DNA of 64,000 bases from Amphiura filiformis (Eukaryota; Echinodermata; Ophiuroidea; Amphilepidida; Amphiuridae), in contig NC_092635.1 of the NCBI RefSeq assembly GCF_039555335.1, positions 50,116,052 to 50,180,051 of the forward strand, given 5' to 3'. Every line of letters begins with the position of its first letter. Position 1 is the first letter of the stretch. Below the pieces are notes generated by a model. The model did not search any database. It saw only the letters and a program-made list of their open reading frames with translations, and had not been told where the DNA came from. The translations under genes and the position numbers were made by a program. Below, in pieces: positions 42,901 to 57,900 of the stretch.

Positions 42901-45900
42901 TGTGTTCAATCAACAAAACAAAGCAAGGATAGCTGGCCTAGCCTTGATCAGGCCTAGCCTACTGTAGCTAGGCCTGTGTCTCTTGGCCTATTTCCTTGCA
43001 GGTTTAGCACGGTCTATGGTGGTCTCTGGGACATAGTAGACCCATGGTCTCAAGATCACCTGGGAGAAACAGTTCTCACCATCTCCCTCATGAGCAATCT
43101 ATATTGGTATAACAAGGCATAAAAAAGTTTGTATTTTTCCTTTTCCAACTGACCCAAAAATCTGAAAAAATAGGTCACATGGTTGTTTTTTCACATTTGA
43201 TTTTTCATAAAAGGAGCAAGTTGGAGGCATGTTTTTTACACAAACTTCTTTTTTTTAGAGCTATAGTGCAGATGGAAAATAGTAATTTTTGTTATTTTTG
43301 TCCCATATTCGCTTCAAAACTAAGTAGGCGGTAATTCAATACATACTTACGTGTTTGAATCAATTTCAAAGTCTGTCGGAAGGTTAGTGAGTGAATAAGA
43401 AAGTACATCATTTTGATCTAAGTCACTGGCCTGCAAACAAAACAGTTTTAGATGCAATTAAGTAACAACATATCCCAGTGGGCAATCAATATTGCTGCTT
43501 TTGGAATTTGTATAAAATTCCTGGCAAGCTTGATTGTAATTCCTCTGGTGTACTTCAAAAGTTGAAGCTCCCAAGTCAAGAAAATGATATTTGAGAAGGA
43601 CCCTGTTTGTCCAGTGAGTCAATGCTCTGGGAAACTTGTTCCTCATTTTGTTTGATTTGATTTGATTTGATTTGATATGATTTATTGATAATCCAGGCAA
43701 ACATACATACAATAGCAGGAAAAGCCAAAGAAAATAAATACAAATACAAAATAGTCAACGGAGTCCCTTGCGGTTTCTTCATGCAAAGCCTTTGGGCCAG
43801 TCCAGTTAAAATCCATACACTCCATATGGAAGACAGGACCTTATCTTCACACAGGAGTATGAATTTCAAGTGGGGTTAGCTGAATGGGTGACTCCATTTG
43901 AAATCTACACCCTCTGTGTGGAACATTAAGGTCTTGTACTATGGATTTCAAGTAGAAAAGCCCATTCACAACAAATATTAATTATAACGTTAAAAGGTGA
44001 GCTGTTGTAAACTGCTTATCCACAAAAATAGCCTGTTTAATTAAAATTTCAAAGTTTTAGGGGCCTGAGCTTTCGATCCTAGCAGGATCTTTATCAAAGG
44101 CAGAGTAGTCTAGTAAAATATTAATTATGAATGAATACTGCTTTTGAAAGAGAATTGGGTTTACCAGAAATGAGGCTAATATTAAATTTTTGTGAATCAA
44201 TGTAAGTTTTATGCATTTGATTAAAAAAAATCACATTATTGAATTATAAACCTGTAATATTGATTTACCTGAACAGCTAGAACAGGACGTCCTATTGGTG
44301 CATCCTCAAATATATCAACTGTATCATCATCGCACACTGGTGAATTGTCATTGATGTCCCTGACACTGACAACAACTGACGCAGATGCAGACCTACAAAA
44401 TAATAAGAACAATTTATTATTTGTTCAACTTATAAATGGCAAGACTCATAACTACAGACTACAACAGACTATTCATCAAGAGGCAAAGTCCCCATGCTTT
44501 GTATGCTGCGAATTATTGCATACACATGAGGGGTGATCATTCGATCGTGCATGTCTAACAATCACGCCAACATTGCGTGTCTTTATGTAAAAGCAATAGA
44601 GTGTTGTGTGTCTTCGTTTATGCAAAAGTCAGTAAAAATATGCAGTATGTACGTAGTAGTTTCATCTGTTGCACTTCATGGAATGATTAGCCCTCATTAC
44701 CAAGTGATGCTGAGATAACTGTTCGTGGATAGTTTGTAGTAGTCTGTGCTCGTAGCATTGTGGATTGATATACATAGAATATAATGCATTCAATACAAGG
44801 ATTTAGGGTTTCTCTACCAGAAGTCAATTTGTGCCGAAATTCCTTCCCACAATGCAATAAGCGTTTTGCATAACAATAGATACAGTTCGGAGGGTAATCA
44901 ATAATCTTTGTTAGGAACAAAAAAAAATTGTTTGTTTGTCCACGTCCGACCGACCGTGTACCCTGGTCCCGACCGTTATGGGAAGGAATTTCGGCACAGA
45001 CTTCCGGTAGAGAAACCCTAAATCCGCATATTGGGTGCAGCATCTTATTAGGCGTGGCATCCTTTGAGTGCAGAAATTTACCATGCTCCTCAAGGCGCAG
45101 AAATTTAGCATTTTACTCAAGGCGGACGTCAGACGCAAAATTCTGAGTTTATCTCTTCCAGGAACTATAGTTACACCCTTCACTCACCTTATTACATCCA
45201 GCTTTGTGTCGTCAGCTTCGACATACAAGGTGTACTTTGAAATCAACTCAGCATCCAACAAGCCAGCTGTCTTTACAGATATCTCACCAGTTATTTCATC
45301 AATACTAAATATATCCATACCATTGTCATTAGCAGTCGTCAAGCGATATACAATATATGTAGAATCGCCGTCTTTATCTACCGCACCGACCTAATCAAAG
45401 AAAATGATAATGCAAAGTATCAGTTACCATCTACTTGGCTATTCCAGTTAAAATTCATACACCCCCTATGAAAGACATGATCTTAATCTCCCACACAGGG
45501 AATGTGACTTTGAAATGGGGGTTACATGAATGGGTGATTCGAATTGATTTCCATTTTTCAAAGCATCGTTGATTGAAGCTCTTTAATCACATTAACAGTC
45601 AAGTACAATTTAAAATAAAATAGGGGAATGTCAAGAAACATGAATTTGCATCCTTATGACCAAAAATACATCTTATTTAGCCAATGTCAACATGCAGTCA
45701 GTCACAAGAAATATTTTCATAACATTGAACTATTACACCTCAGCTATTTTGCACTTAACAATATGGCATGTTTTGGCATACACACATTTTGACCAATGGG
45801 TAATATAAACATCAATCTCTTACACAAGACATACCACATGCTTTTTCTAGTGTCTTTTACAAGACCTTCAACAGTGTGTAAAATTGATGGATAATCAAAC

Positions 45901-48900
45901 CAACTTATTACCTTAACACACACATTAAAACTTATCTCATTATATATCAAAAATATTAAACTTACGGTAGCTACACTTGTAGATACAGGGGCTGATTCAT
46001 CAACTTCTCCATTGTAGATGTCATTGGTAAATTGAGGAGATAGATTTTCAACTTGGATATTGACTGTCACATTTAACCCGTAACTACAATCTGCCAAGGA
46101 CAACGGATCTCTTACTGTCACCTGCAAGTGGGGGTAAAGTAAAGAGTGCACTGTAATGTTGTAGTTACAAAGAGTAAAAAATAACTTCTTGTTTTAGGGT
46201 TGGACTAATGAGGTAGAACCTTTTAGTTTTTCTCATCCTGACGAGTCTAGACATTTAGGTAATGTTATGACTTAATAGCTTCAATTTTCATGCATTTGGT
46301 TATATTGCTAACCCCATGGGTACTACCGGCCACATTATCTTTGCCAAATTGAAACAAGAAATGTTATTTAATGTTAGACATGCATTGTCTTGTTGAATCA
46401 GTGATTTGCTAGACCAGAATACCTTTAACTGTTCATCAAAATTCAGATTTTTGAATAAAGTTATTACATACACTATGCTTTTAAACGAGATCTGTTTTTT
46501 TTTTTGCATGATGGTCCGTGCAAATGGCATACACGAAAATAATGCTAATTCTGATTGCACACATTATAAGGATGTCAACTAAGAAAACATCTGGTTAACA
46601 TATGAAAGCTAGAAGTCAACACTGTGGACAGCCTTCTAACTATAATGAATTAGAATAAGTGTCAAATGTGAATAGGCTAAATTTTTGAACAAGCTAGATT
46701 TCTAATGTGAACAGGCTAGATTTTTAAACAGGCTAGATTTCAATTTTACAAACTTAATAACATTATCATCAGCAGTAAACCATGAGATGCAAAAAGCCAC
46801 AACTCATGTTTCTTATGTTTGAGTATCATATGCTCTGAAACTTTCACTTTCAAATATCTTTGGTTTTTTATGTTGCTGCAGCAACAGTCCTCTACAAAAT
46901 GCACACCAGCTTGTGCCCACTAGATCTGATGGGCACTGCAACCAAAGCCATTTGTAGTCAGAAGAGCTACCCGCACCAGCTTATCCATGCCTTGCCATGC
47001 TCTCACAGTACCAGCTACTAGAACCATGTCTACTGGCAGGACCTTCATCCACACTGCAGTTCACGTTTGGAATAGCCTACCAGATGGAGTAGTCGGAGAC
47101 GTAACTGACAACGGCGCACCATCCTTCAAGAGCAGAGTGCATAAGCATCTCATTTCATGTGTCTGATGCTTAAGTTACTGTATCCTTTCACACTTGTTGT
47201 TCCTATTAAAGCTGCTGTGAACTACTGATTAGCCCAATGTGGTTGTCTTTTATAGTTACTTGGTGCCTATATAATTTCTTGACTTGTGTCACTCCTCATG
47301 GGCTATTGTTCACTCTAGCATTTTATTTAAAAAATATATATACTTACTCACATTACTAACTGCAACAAATACACCAAATGATTTTTTGATAGACTGTGAA
47401 AGAAATGACTTACCCATAGTTGGTAGAAGGTGTCGTCAATCACATTGGTTGGGTCCAAAAGTTGGATATACCAGTAATTTGTCTTCATGTCTGTATCCAC
47501 CATTTGCTCTAAAACAAAGCTGTTGCTAGGGTTACCATCAAGTATTAGCACATCTCCAATAAATGTCTGCAAGGAAATGAGATTTAAAACCCAGTTTGAT
47601 ATTGTTGCCTGCATTGTTCTATTCCATTTAAAATTGACACAGCTGTAGATATCAGGTTTGTGTCATCAGGGTTTCATTAAAATGAGGGGTGCTAGTGAAC
47701 TTCTAGCCATTTTTTCCTGGTGTTTTACGCATCCCTTCAATTTATTGTTTTCAACATTAGGGTTTGTCTGGCTTTTGCTGAATGTCATAATATGAATCTA
47801 ATATTTGCTTGTAATTTTTCTAAAGTAGCATGTCAATTTAAAGCTAGCATTATACAGCAGGTGTTGGTGACCTTAAGTCATAAACATTTACCAGCTTTTG
47901 CATCAAATCTCTTTAAATTTTAATATTTTCAGTATTACTTACAGAGTCAGGATCCTCAGCAACCAACACCAATCGATTAGAAGTCCCTACTTCAAACACA
48001 TACATATCCTCTAGAGAGATCTCACCAGCATAAGTCGACACTAGGAAATCTGGACACTCATCATTAGCATCAGTTATTAAGATAGTCACAGTTGTACTAG
48101 CTGATCTGTATATGAGAGAGACATGTATTAATTTATGTGCAATTCTGTGCATTATGAGAAAAAAAATCTATTGGCTTGTAACCCCAATGTCCCCTTGACG
48201 TGATGTACCCAAAGGTTAACAGTTTCATCGATGCTAAGTTTCAAGAAAGATGACTTCTATATGACCTTGAAATTACCTTGCAAAATACTTGCTTTCAATT
48301 TCATGAAAATCCATTATTCTTTATTTATGTTCTCAGATGACCTTGAAATGACATGGAAAAGATTTGACTTCCATCACCAGGATTCATATCATCCAACCAT
48401 TGTAAGCTAATTGACCTCAGATGCCCCCTGATAACCTTCAAATTGTCAAACATTGATATATATACTCTCACCAAGTTTCATCACAATAGAATAAAATGGT
48501 ACACAAAAGACAAAATCTTGTGAAATTCAACCAACTGTACTAATTTGACCTTGAAATGACCTTCAAATTATGTGATATATACTAAAGTCAATTACTTACA
48601 CCAAGTTTCATCATTTTAGAACAAATGTGCGGGATCAAATAATTATGCTTAATTTCCCTCTAGCAATCATACTTTTTGATTACTTTATTTCATCTTTAGG
48701 AGATGGTAATTATGTTAGCCAATAATATTTGATGTGATATTCTGTTATAAAGGACATCGGTTCATTTCGATTATAGAAACGTGTTGCTATCATGTACATA
48801 CTTTAAAGGATCCACTCCTCTGTCTTGTGCCTCTACAATCAGGGTATACTCTTTCACAGTCTCATAATCTGTGCCATCATCCTGTACAGTTATCTGTCCT

Positions 48901-51900
48901 GAGCGAGTCTATCACAAATCGCCATTTCCTTGTGTCAGTGTGTAGTATATGTCACCTGGTTGAGGATTGGGATTTTGACTAGTAGCTGCAACCTGTAACA
49001 TGAAAAAAAAGTTTATTTTGTTGTACAATTTTGAATTTAAGTAGTGAACTTTTATGTAAATGTCAGGGTTCAAATTTGGCACTTAGCCATTGGCAAGTTG
49101 AAACTCAACCAATGGTTCTGAAAGCTGTAAATGTGAGTGCTGTAGTAGACTATAGTGTTGCATGACTATCAATCATTCTATAAACGTACCATGGTCTGGG
49201 GGGTGGAGAAAGCTCCTCCATACCTAATTTTACCACCTTAAACAACCCCAAATAAAAAAAATAACCCCTACCCTTCTCCAGTGTAAAATAACAAATTGGC
49301 ATGGTAAACACAAAATTATACCTTTATTTTGGCCAAATATAGTGCAACATTGAAAATTGTCAATTTCAGCTGAATTTTGGGCTAAAATAGTGTACAATTG
49401 AAAAAAATTACACTTCACACATAATTATTTTAGTAACACAGGACCACATTAATGCCCACTAGGAATTCTTCTTTTGTCTTTGCCCCCTAAAACAACTGAC
49501 CCTAATATGTCACTAAACATGTAAAATAGTTGGACCCTTCCCAGGATATTTACAAAGATCACGCTGAAGTGATCATGATGCATGAATTTGTGCACTTTAG
49601 GTATGAAAGCTGCCTTGAATTTTTACTCCCATTTTGACCTGCAAATAGTTGTTATAGTCACCGAAGTCACATTTGGCACCAACTGGACAAAAATAGCTCA
49701 AGTTGTGCATCCACAATGATCTACTACTGCAATCAATAATTCAATTTACCTGTACAACAAAAGTTCCTTGTGGTGTTCCTTCTATTATAGATGCTGTATA
49801 CTCTGATTGGTCAAAGACTGGGGCAAGACTATCATGTGCAGTGACCTCCACATCAATATTCCTGCTACAACCAACAAGACTGGCATCCTCAATTGTTATC
49901 TATTTAACAAACAAAACAAACAACAGTGGAATGTAATTTGCTGGTAGTCAAGTATCCAAAGATAAATCAACAACACTTTCTGCAATATAATGAAAATTTA
50001 ACCAACTTTACAGAAGGATGGTCTGATTCCACCTCATGCTGTTTTTACTTTGGTTGAAGGCCCTAAGAGAAGGCGTAATCTGCAATAGAGGCCGTCAGCC
50101 TTTTCCGCGGGATCCACCATCTTGTGGGTACTGCCGTTCTGCATGTCATGCGTTAGACATTACGTCCCTGATTACGCGGAAGTTGCAGCATGTGACGCAC
50201 CTCTTCAGTCAAGCTTCAACGCGGTGATCGTAGCAACAAGGCACTCCATACCCACAAGATGGCGGCGTTGACGTCACAATGACTACCTCTATAGCTGCCC
50301 TACAAACATTTGACAATTTCTGCACTCTCTATTGTATACATTAAAAAGACAATAACATCTGGCAGCTATTGCAGACAAGACTTTTTGCTGGGGTGTGAGA
50401 GGCCTCAGACAAAAAGGGGAATATTACTAAAAAAAAAAGCTGAAAAACAGCGTAAAATCAGGGTAAAAACGCCACATACGGGCTGAAAATAAAAGTAAAT
50501 TTTGGCAATAAAAAAAGCTAAAATCAGCTTAAAAGATGAACTCTCACACCCCTGTTCTTGGCCTAAAGCCTTGATATTCTCTAATGTGCTAGAAACCATA
50601 TTTGCCTTAAAACCTTTTACTTCAGCTTTACTACTTACCGTAAGTTGATACACTTGGCCACCAGTAAGTTGGTCTGGGTCAACGAGTCTTATGGACAAGT
50701 ACAACAAATTCACTTCTACAGTCTTGTCCAATGCAAATATGCCACTGATGAGGGATTCTTGCCCTATAAATATCTGTAATTTGTAATGTATGGGTGAGAA
50801 AGAAAACACAAAAGTTAAATAGTAAATATGCAATATGACCGACAATATCTCGATTTATGGATGGTAATTTAACCAATCAAAGGAACACATATGTGACACG
50901 ATCAAAGGAAATGAGTCGGGTGTCGCTAATATTGATTTTGAGATATTGGCAAAGAAAGTGTTGAAATCCTTTTGTTTTTATTGTTTTCAGCGACTGATCA
51001 ATTGATGTAACTTCGCAAAGAGAAGTTGTATCAAGACAAGGTTTTCAGTTTCTGAAAGCTCTGAATGTCCTCTTTAGAAAAATATGTAAAACTCATTTTT
51101 GACCAGGATCATCGGTCGACATGTGACTCATTCCCCATGATAACAAAGTATACTCATTAGTATTGTTATGAGTTTGGCAGAATGCTGTATGGTGATTCAT
51201 CTCTTTGTTAAATTCATGTTAAGCATTAATTCTCTTGAATTTGTGGGAAGGGGATCAGTCGGTAGAGAGCCAGAGTGCACAGTATCGATTATTTAACAGC
51301 GATTCCATGTGATAAGTGAGAGACAGAGGGCAGCATTCAGGGTAAGTTAACAGTGCAATGCTGCACCATCTGATCCTTGTCCTCTTCAAGAGAATAAGCC
51401 AAATCGGCATTGGAAGTTTGCAATGCATTGTGGGACAGTTTTTGCAGTTTTGGGACACTTTGCCCTATGACCTATCAGGAAAATTCAGAAAGATTGGATT
51501 TTGTGCGAAAGCTGGCCGTAAACAATGGCGCAAGCATGGTAGTCGTGGAGGAAAAGAAAGAAGGATTCGCACTCTTGTAACACCTAATAGGAACAATGGT
51601 ACTTCATGTAACACATCGTGTGGCGTGAATCATGATAATCTAAAACATGTCACATTTACCTCTAAGAGAAACTTAGATATACATTGTTGGAATGCTCAGT
51701 CTATAGGTAACAAGACTACCACTGTTTATGATTATATCCTTGACAAGGACATTGATATTTTGGTCGTCACAGAAAGCTGGCTTAGGAAGGAAGACCCCGT
51801 CATTATTGGCGAATGCACTCCATCAGGGTACTCATTTCTTAATGTCAATAGACCTGGTGATAGTCATGGAGGTATCGCTATAATTAGTAAATCCAATTTG

Positions 51901-54900
51901 AAGTTGTCTATTTCTCCAATTGGTATTGATACTGTGACTCATTTTGAACATGCTTGCGTTACTGATCAAGCAAAGACATTTCGTCTGATCGTTATCTACC
52001 GTCCTCCGCCTTCCAGGGAGAATGGTTTCACAATTCCTCAATTCCTTGAAGAGTTCGACGACTTTCTCAGTTTTATTTCAACGCTCCCGGCAAACCCCTT
52101 CTACTTGGTGATCTGAATGTGCACGTAAATAAGCCGTGGAAATCTGGCGTGTCTCAATATCTCACATCTCTTGCTGAGCATGACTTACAACAGTTTGTTA
52201 CTTCTGCAACACACAAGTCTGGCAATATCTTAGACCATGTTATTTGTCGGCCAGAAGATGATCTATTGTCTAGCTGCGTTGTGTTGCCATTCAGATATGG
52301 TTCAGACCATCACATGGTTCAGTGCACAGTCAACAAGTTAAAACCCCCTCCGGAAAGAAGGATTATTACAACAAGATCTTTCAAGAATCTGGACAAGGCG
52401 ACGTTTGCTTCGGATCTTTGTCAAGCTACGCAGTGTGTTCTTGCTACTAATGACCCTACTTTGCAGGCAGAATTATACAACAAGAGTGTTCGCGAGGTAT
52501 TAGATAAACATTGCCCAGAGAAGACGCGATCACAAAAACAGATACGAAACCCTAAATGGTATTCTGAGGATGTTAGGGTTTGGCGCCGGGGCGTAGAAAG
52601 CTCGAGCATAAATGGAGAAAGACTCGTTCGGTTGAAGATCGCGAGAACTATCTTGCACAAAATGAAAATGTGAATCAGTTAGTTTTGAAAAGCAAGACTG
52701 AATATTTCAATGAAACTTTGGCTAATGCCAATGCCAAATCCATATACAGTACTCTAAACTCACTTCTTAATACTTCTGTTCAGAAACTACCTGCGTGTAG
52801 TACACATACTGCTCTTAGTGAGCAATTTTCAGATTATTTCTGTGACAAGGTCTCTAATATTAGGTCTGAACTTGATAAGCAAACTTCCATCATTAATGTG
52901 AAAGATAACTGTACTGCTAATGTTAGTGCCAATGTTTGTGATGACACACAAGTTCATGTTCCAACGCTTGATATGTTTACTGATGTTAGTGAGGAGGAGG
53001 TCAAAAGGGTTATCTCAAAACTTCCAAACAAAACATCTCCTCTGGACCCGATCCCCACGTGGTTGTTAAAACAGTGTATTGATATTTTGTTACCGATTAT
53101 TATGTCTATTATCAACAATTCATTCAGAGTTGGGTCTTTTCCATCTGTTCTCCGTGAGGCTGTTATCTTCCGTTGCTCAAGAAACCCACTCTCAACCCGG
53201 ACTTACTTAAAAACTACCGCCCTGTATCAAACCTTCCCACCCTTGGTAAGATATTGGAGTATCCAGCTGTGTCAAGGTTTAATAAACATCTTCATGAAAA
53301 CAATCTCACTGAAACCTTTCAGAGTGCTTACAAATCATCTCATAGCACGGAGACAGCCCTCCTTAGAGTAAAAGATGACATGCTTAATGAGTTGGATAAA
53401 GGTAATGCAATCATGTTGGTTCTTTTAGACCTCTCCTCTGCATTCGATACTATTGACCATAATATCCTTGTCCAGCGAATGCAGAGGGAGTTTGGTATTA
53501 CAGGGTTTGCTCAAGATTGGCTTGAAAGCTACCTTAAAGATCGTTGTAGCAAAGTATGTGTCCTTGGTGAGTATTCTAATAAATGTCCAATGCAATATGG
53601 TGTTCCACAGGGGTCGGTTGCAGGTCCACCGATTTTCACGGCATATGCTCAGCCAGTTTCTGAAATCATCAGGCTCCATCAGGTTGCGTTTCATATCTAC
53701 GCTGATGATACTCAGCTTTATGTTAGTTTTAATCCCAAGTCACAGGAGGATATGGCGGCTGCACTGACTTAGGCTCACTAAATGCATCGCTGAGTTACGA
53801 TCGTGGATGCTTGAAAACAAGTTAAAGCTGAACGGCTCGAAAACCGAGCTTTTCTTGATTTCCTCTCCAAGATGTGCAGCTGCTATATCCCACCTTGACT
53901 TGAAAATCGGTGGATCTGTAATCACACCCTCTGCCTCAATTAAAAACTTGGGTGTTATTTTTGATCGTAGTCTTACCATGGATGAGCAAGTCAGTGCCCT
54001 GTGTCATAGTATTAACTTCCACCTGCGTAATCTTACAAGAATACGCCGTTATATTGACCAAAGCACTTGTGCACATGCAGTTAGATCTTTGATCCTTTCT
54101 CGGCTGGATTATTGCAACTCTCTGTTAGGTGGCCTTTCAAACCGTGGCATGCAACATCTCCAAAAGCTTCAAAATCGCGCGGCGCGTCTCATTTTCCGAG
54201 TTAACAAGCGCACTAGTGCTGCGCCTCTGTTGCGAGAGTTGCATTGGTTGCCTGTCCAGCAGAGAATCGATTTCAAGATCTTGGTGCATGTGTACAATTG
54301 TCTTCACGGTTCATCGCCAAAATATTTGCAGGACTTCTTCACAAGTACAGTTGTAACCGTGGTGGGCTTAGGTCCATGCAAGATGTCACCCGTCTTGCAA
54401 TCCCCAAAACTAAAAGATCTTATGGGGATAAATCTTTTTCTGTTCAAGGACCTAGGTTATGGAACAATTTGCCTTCCAATTCTTGTGAGGCTCCTAATGT
54501 GCAATCCTTTAAGAAACTTTTAAAAACCCATCTGTTTCCAAAATATTAGGTCTTTTTATGTATTTTCTTAGACCTGTTTGCAGGTATTCACTCCCGATGT
54601 GTACAAGTTTTACTTTTTAAACATTGCTGTTTGATAATAATATGTATTTTATAATGATATATGTCCCTATTTGGGTTCAAGTGTATTTTTAATTATTTTA
54701 ATTGTGGTTCAGATTGCTGCGCATATCTGTTTTATTCAAATTTTTGATGTAATTAGGAGTATATTTTACCACGTTGTGATATATTGTTGTTCTATGCCAT
54801 ACTATGTATTTTTGATGTATTTTTATTTTCTTTGTACAGCGCATTGGTCTATGGGAAATGCGCTTTATAAGTTCTTTGAAATAATAATAATAAATATAAT

Positions 54901-57900
54901 TTAAAATGTTTTACTAGAATAAAAACAAACCCCCAAAACATGGTTATCTTATAAATTAATTATATGAATATTTTAAATGATAACATTATTACAATAACAA
55001 ATTAATTAATAATAATTGCAGCAATTTTAACGATATGTCAGAGGTCAAAGTGTCCCAAAATTGCTCTCAAAAACCGGAAGTTACAATGCCGATTCATGCC
55101 TAAAATGATTTAACAAAGAGACAAATCGCTATTTAGCGATCTGCCAAATGCATCAGGCTGAATTTTGCAATTGTTTGTTATTTTAATTTGTACATGCATG
55201 TTTGTTTATGCACGGCCCCAAGGAAGAACAACTTTTGTTGAATTGGGCTTTCCGTGTTGAAATAAAGTCTAATATATACTCACAGAATCTGCATCAGATG
55301 CTTGGAGCACTAGAGGTTCAAATGTGTTACTATCCACCACATAGAGATCATGATTGGAAATCTCCCCATAGCTTGGGCTGCTACTGATGAACTCAGGACA
55401 TGCCTCATTGACATCCGCTATACTCACAAAAACATTAGCTGTGGCGGATCTAAAGATAAAGAAATAACAACGGTAAAATCATCACCAAGGAATATTAAGT
55501 GAATTTTGATTAGTGAAGTCTTTATTAGAATTTGAAGGAGGTCAAAAGGTGATGATCGTTTGTTTTAGAGTAATGGCAAACTCCATAAATGAAGTTTATG
55601 TCCAATTTGAGAAGTCAAACTTCATTTTAAAGTAAAATTTCAACTGGAGGTTGATGCACATACACACTACAATTTAAAACAGTAGAAAAAATCTATTTCA
55701 GTAAATATAATGCCAATCTTGCTTGAAATGGGGGGGACAATCGGCCCTGAATTGTCAAAACTCAAATTGAAGTTTCTGACAATACCCGATAGGATCTAAC
55801 CGTCTATTCTTCTGCGCTCCAGCAATTACTGTATATTCAAATTCAAGTTTCTGACATTACCTGATAGGATCTTGCCATCTATTCTGGCACCAATCCAATT
55901 TGGCTTGAAATGTGGCGGGGGGACAATTGGCCTGAATTGTCAAAAAGTGGTTGAAAAGAACAAAAAATTGATCATTTTGCCACAAAGTTGGGGTCATGCC
56001 CCCCGCACCCCCTGCACCCCCACCCCCTGGCTTCAACAATTACTGTATATTCAAATTCAAGTTTTTGACAATACCTGATAGGATCTAGCCGTCTATCCTG
56101 GGCTTCAACAATGACTGTATATTCACTTGTTGTCTCTCTATCTGTTCCCGCATTTTTAACTGTGATGTCACCGGTATTTGGATTTATTTGGAAATAATTC
56201 AATCCATTGCTTGTAGCAGACTTCAGTGAATACACAATGCCATCACTTGTATCATCATAATTCAATGCAGACACCTGAAACATAAATAGGAATAAACAGT
56301 GTATATTATGCCCAAGGGGATCACTCATGTATAAAAGTTGTAAGCATCCACATGAATTGACTTTCAAAAATGACCTTAAGCTAGGATGTCGAAAAATTTG
56401 TCAAACTAACCCTAACCAAGGATTTTATTCAAATAAAAACACCCTAAGCGAGGAACTGGTTTAAAATTTGCCCCCAAACAAGGATAGACATTGCGTGTGT
56501 CGGTAGAGTGTCATTCAGTGAGAGTGATGATATCAGTAAGCTTAAAATTGGCGCTGTTGAAGTCGGCTCCAATCATTTTTTAAAATCTGGTTAGTAAAAT
56601 TGCTCAGAAACCACTCTTTTGTGGCGAACAACTTGATAAATATGTCAACACTAATGTCTGTTAATTGGATAATTTAAAAACACTACCCTAAGCGAGGATC
56701 GTCCTTAAAAAAGCACCCCTTCTTTTTAAAATGAGTGTTTTGAGACCCTAATTGCGGATCCGCGAGGATCCTTGTTTTGCTTTTCAAAACCACCCTAAAT
56801 CCGTGATTTCTTTCACGCGGATTGTTACGGGACAACTTTCATATATGAGTGGCCCCCAGGTATATTATGCAACTTGTGTTGATTATATAACCTGTTATCT
56901 GATAATATGGATACTGCGTATGTGAAACGATTATGTGGCTCATTGTAAAAATTTGTGACACAGAATTTAAGCCATGCTGTGAGATATACTCAAGCCAAGG
57001 CCTTAAATTTTCACAATTGCATGGGCAGGGACATCATACTTTGGAAGTGGGATTAATTTTAAAAACCTTAACCAAAACTTTAACATTTATCCACACACAC
57101 CCCTACATGAACTGCTCCATGGGGAATGCACACATACTAATCCCCATACAGACACAATTTGGACTTGTTAGTGCCCCATGAATGTTCAGGAAACATGAAT
57201 ACTAAATCACAATTACCTGTGTTACTAGTGTATTAACAGGTGAGCCTTCTGCAATCGAGGCAACGTATTCTGCCGGCATGAAAACTGGTGACAGATCTAC
57301 CACTTCTATAGTAACATCAACCGTGCTGATGTCACTGCAGTATGTGTTGCTAGGGTCTTGGAGAGTTACCTGTGAAATTTAAGGGGATCTCTTTAAATTA
57401 GCTAGTCTATTTGAGATCCACTTCTGCACATGTGTTGGTAAGTTGTATTTTTTTATCCTTTTATATTGTGCAGAATGGTAATAAATAAGTAAATATATCA
57501 AAGACATATTCCTATTGTTATTCAAGGAATTATAAAAATTGTACATATTTGAAAAAAATCATAGATCAACATTACATTGTTAGTGAACTGTGGGCTATTC
57601 CAGTTGAAATCCATACACCCTCTATGGAAGACATTACCTTAATCTCCCACACAGGGAGTGTAGATTTCAAATGGAGTCACCTATTCAAACCCACAACCTT
57701 ATGCTCATGAGTTGAACACTCTAACCATTAGGTACACCCATTAGGTGACAAAAAAAACTTGTTCCTACGGGCAGTCAGACATTTGAAATTGGGTCGGTTG
57801 GGCGGACCTGGTTTTTAATGCAAAATGATCGATAATGTCCACAAAATTTGTAATATTTAGCAATTTGGGAAAATACACACAAAAATTGTTCCTAATATTT

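Larger units (their letters stand above)
51243..54903 (+). mobile_element. CR1/L2-like LINE, decayed, antisense in intron 7/8
   Basis: Endonuclease and reverse transcriptase in order, then a 3' UTR ending AATGCGCTTTATAAG with AATAAT repeats. At least five frameshifts, so inactive. The RT/C-terminal motifs (NYRPVSNLPTLGKILE, GVPQGSVAGP, YADDTQLY, LDYCNSLL, LHWLPV) point to the CR1/L2 group. The true 5' end and an ORF1 were not found. Confidence 0.85.
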
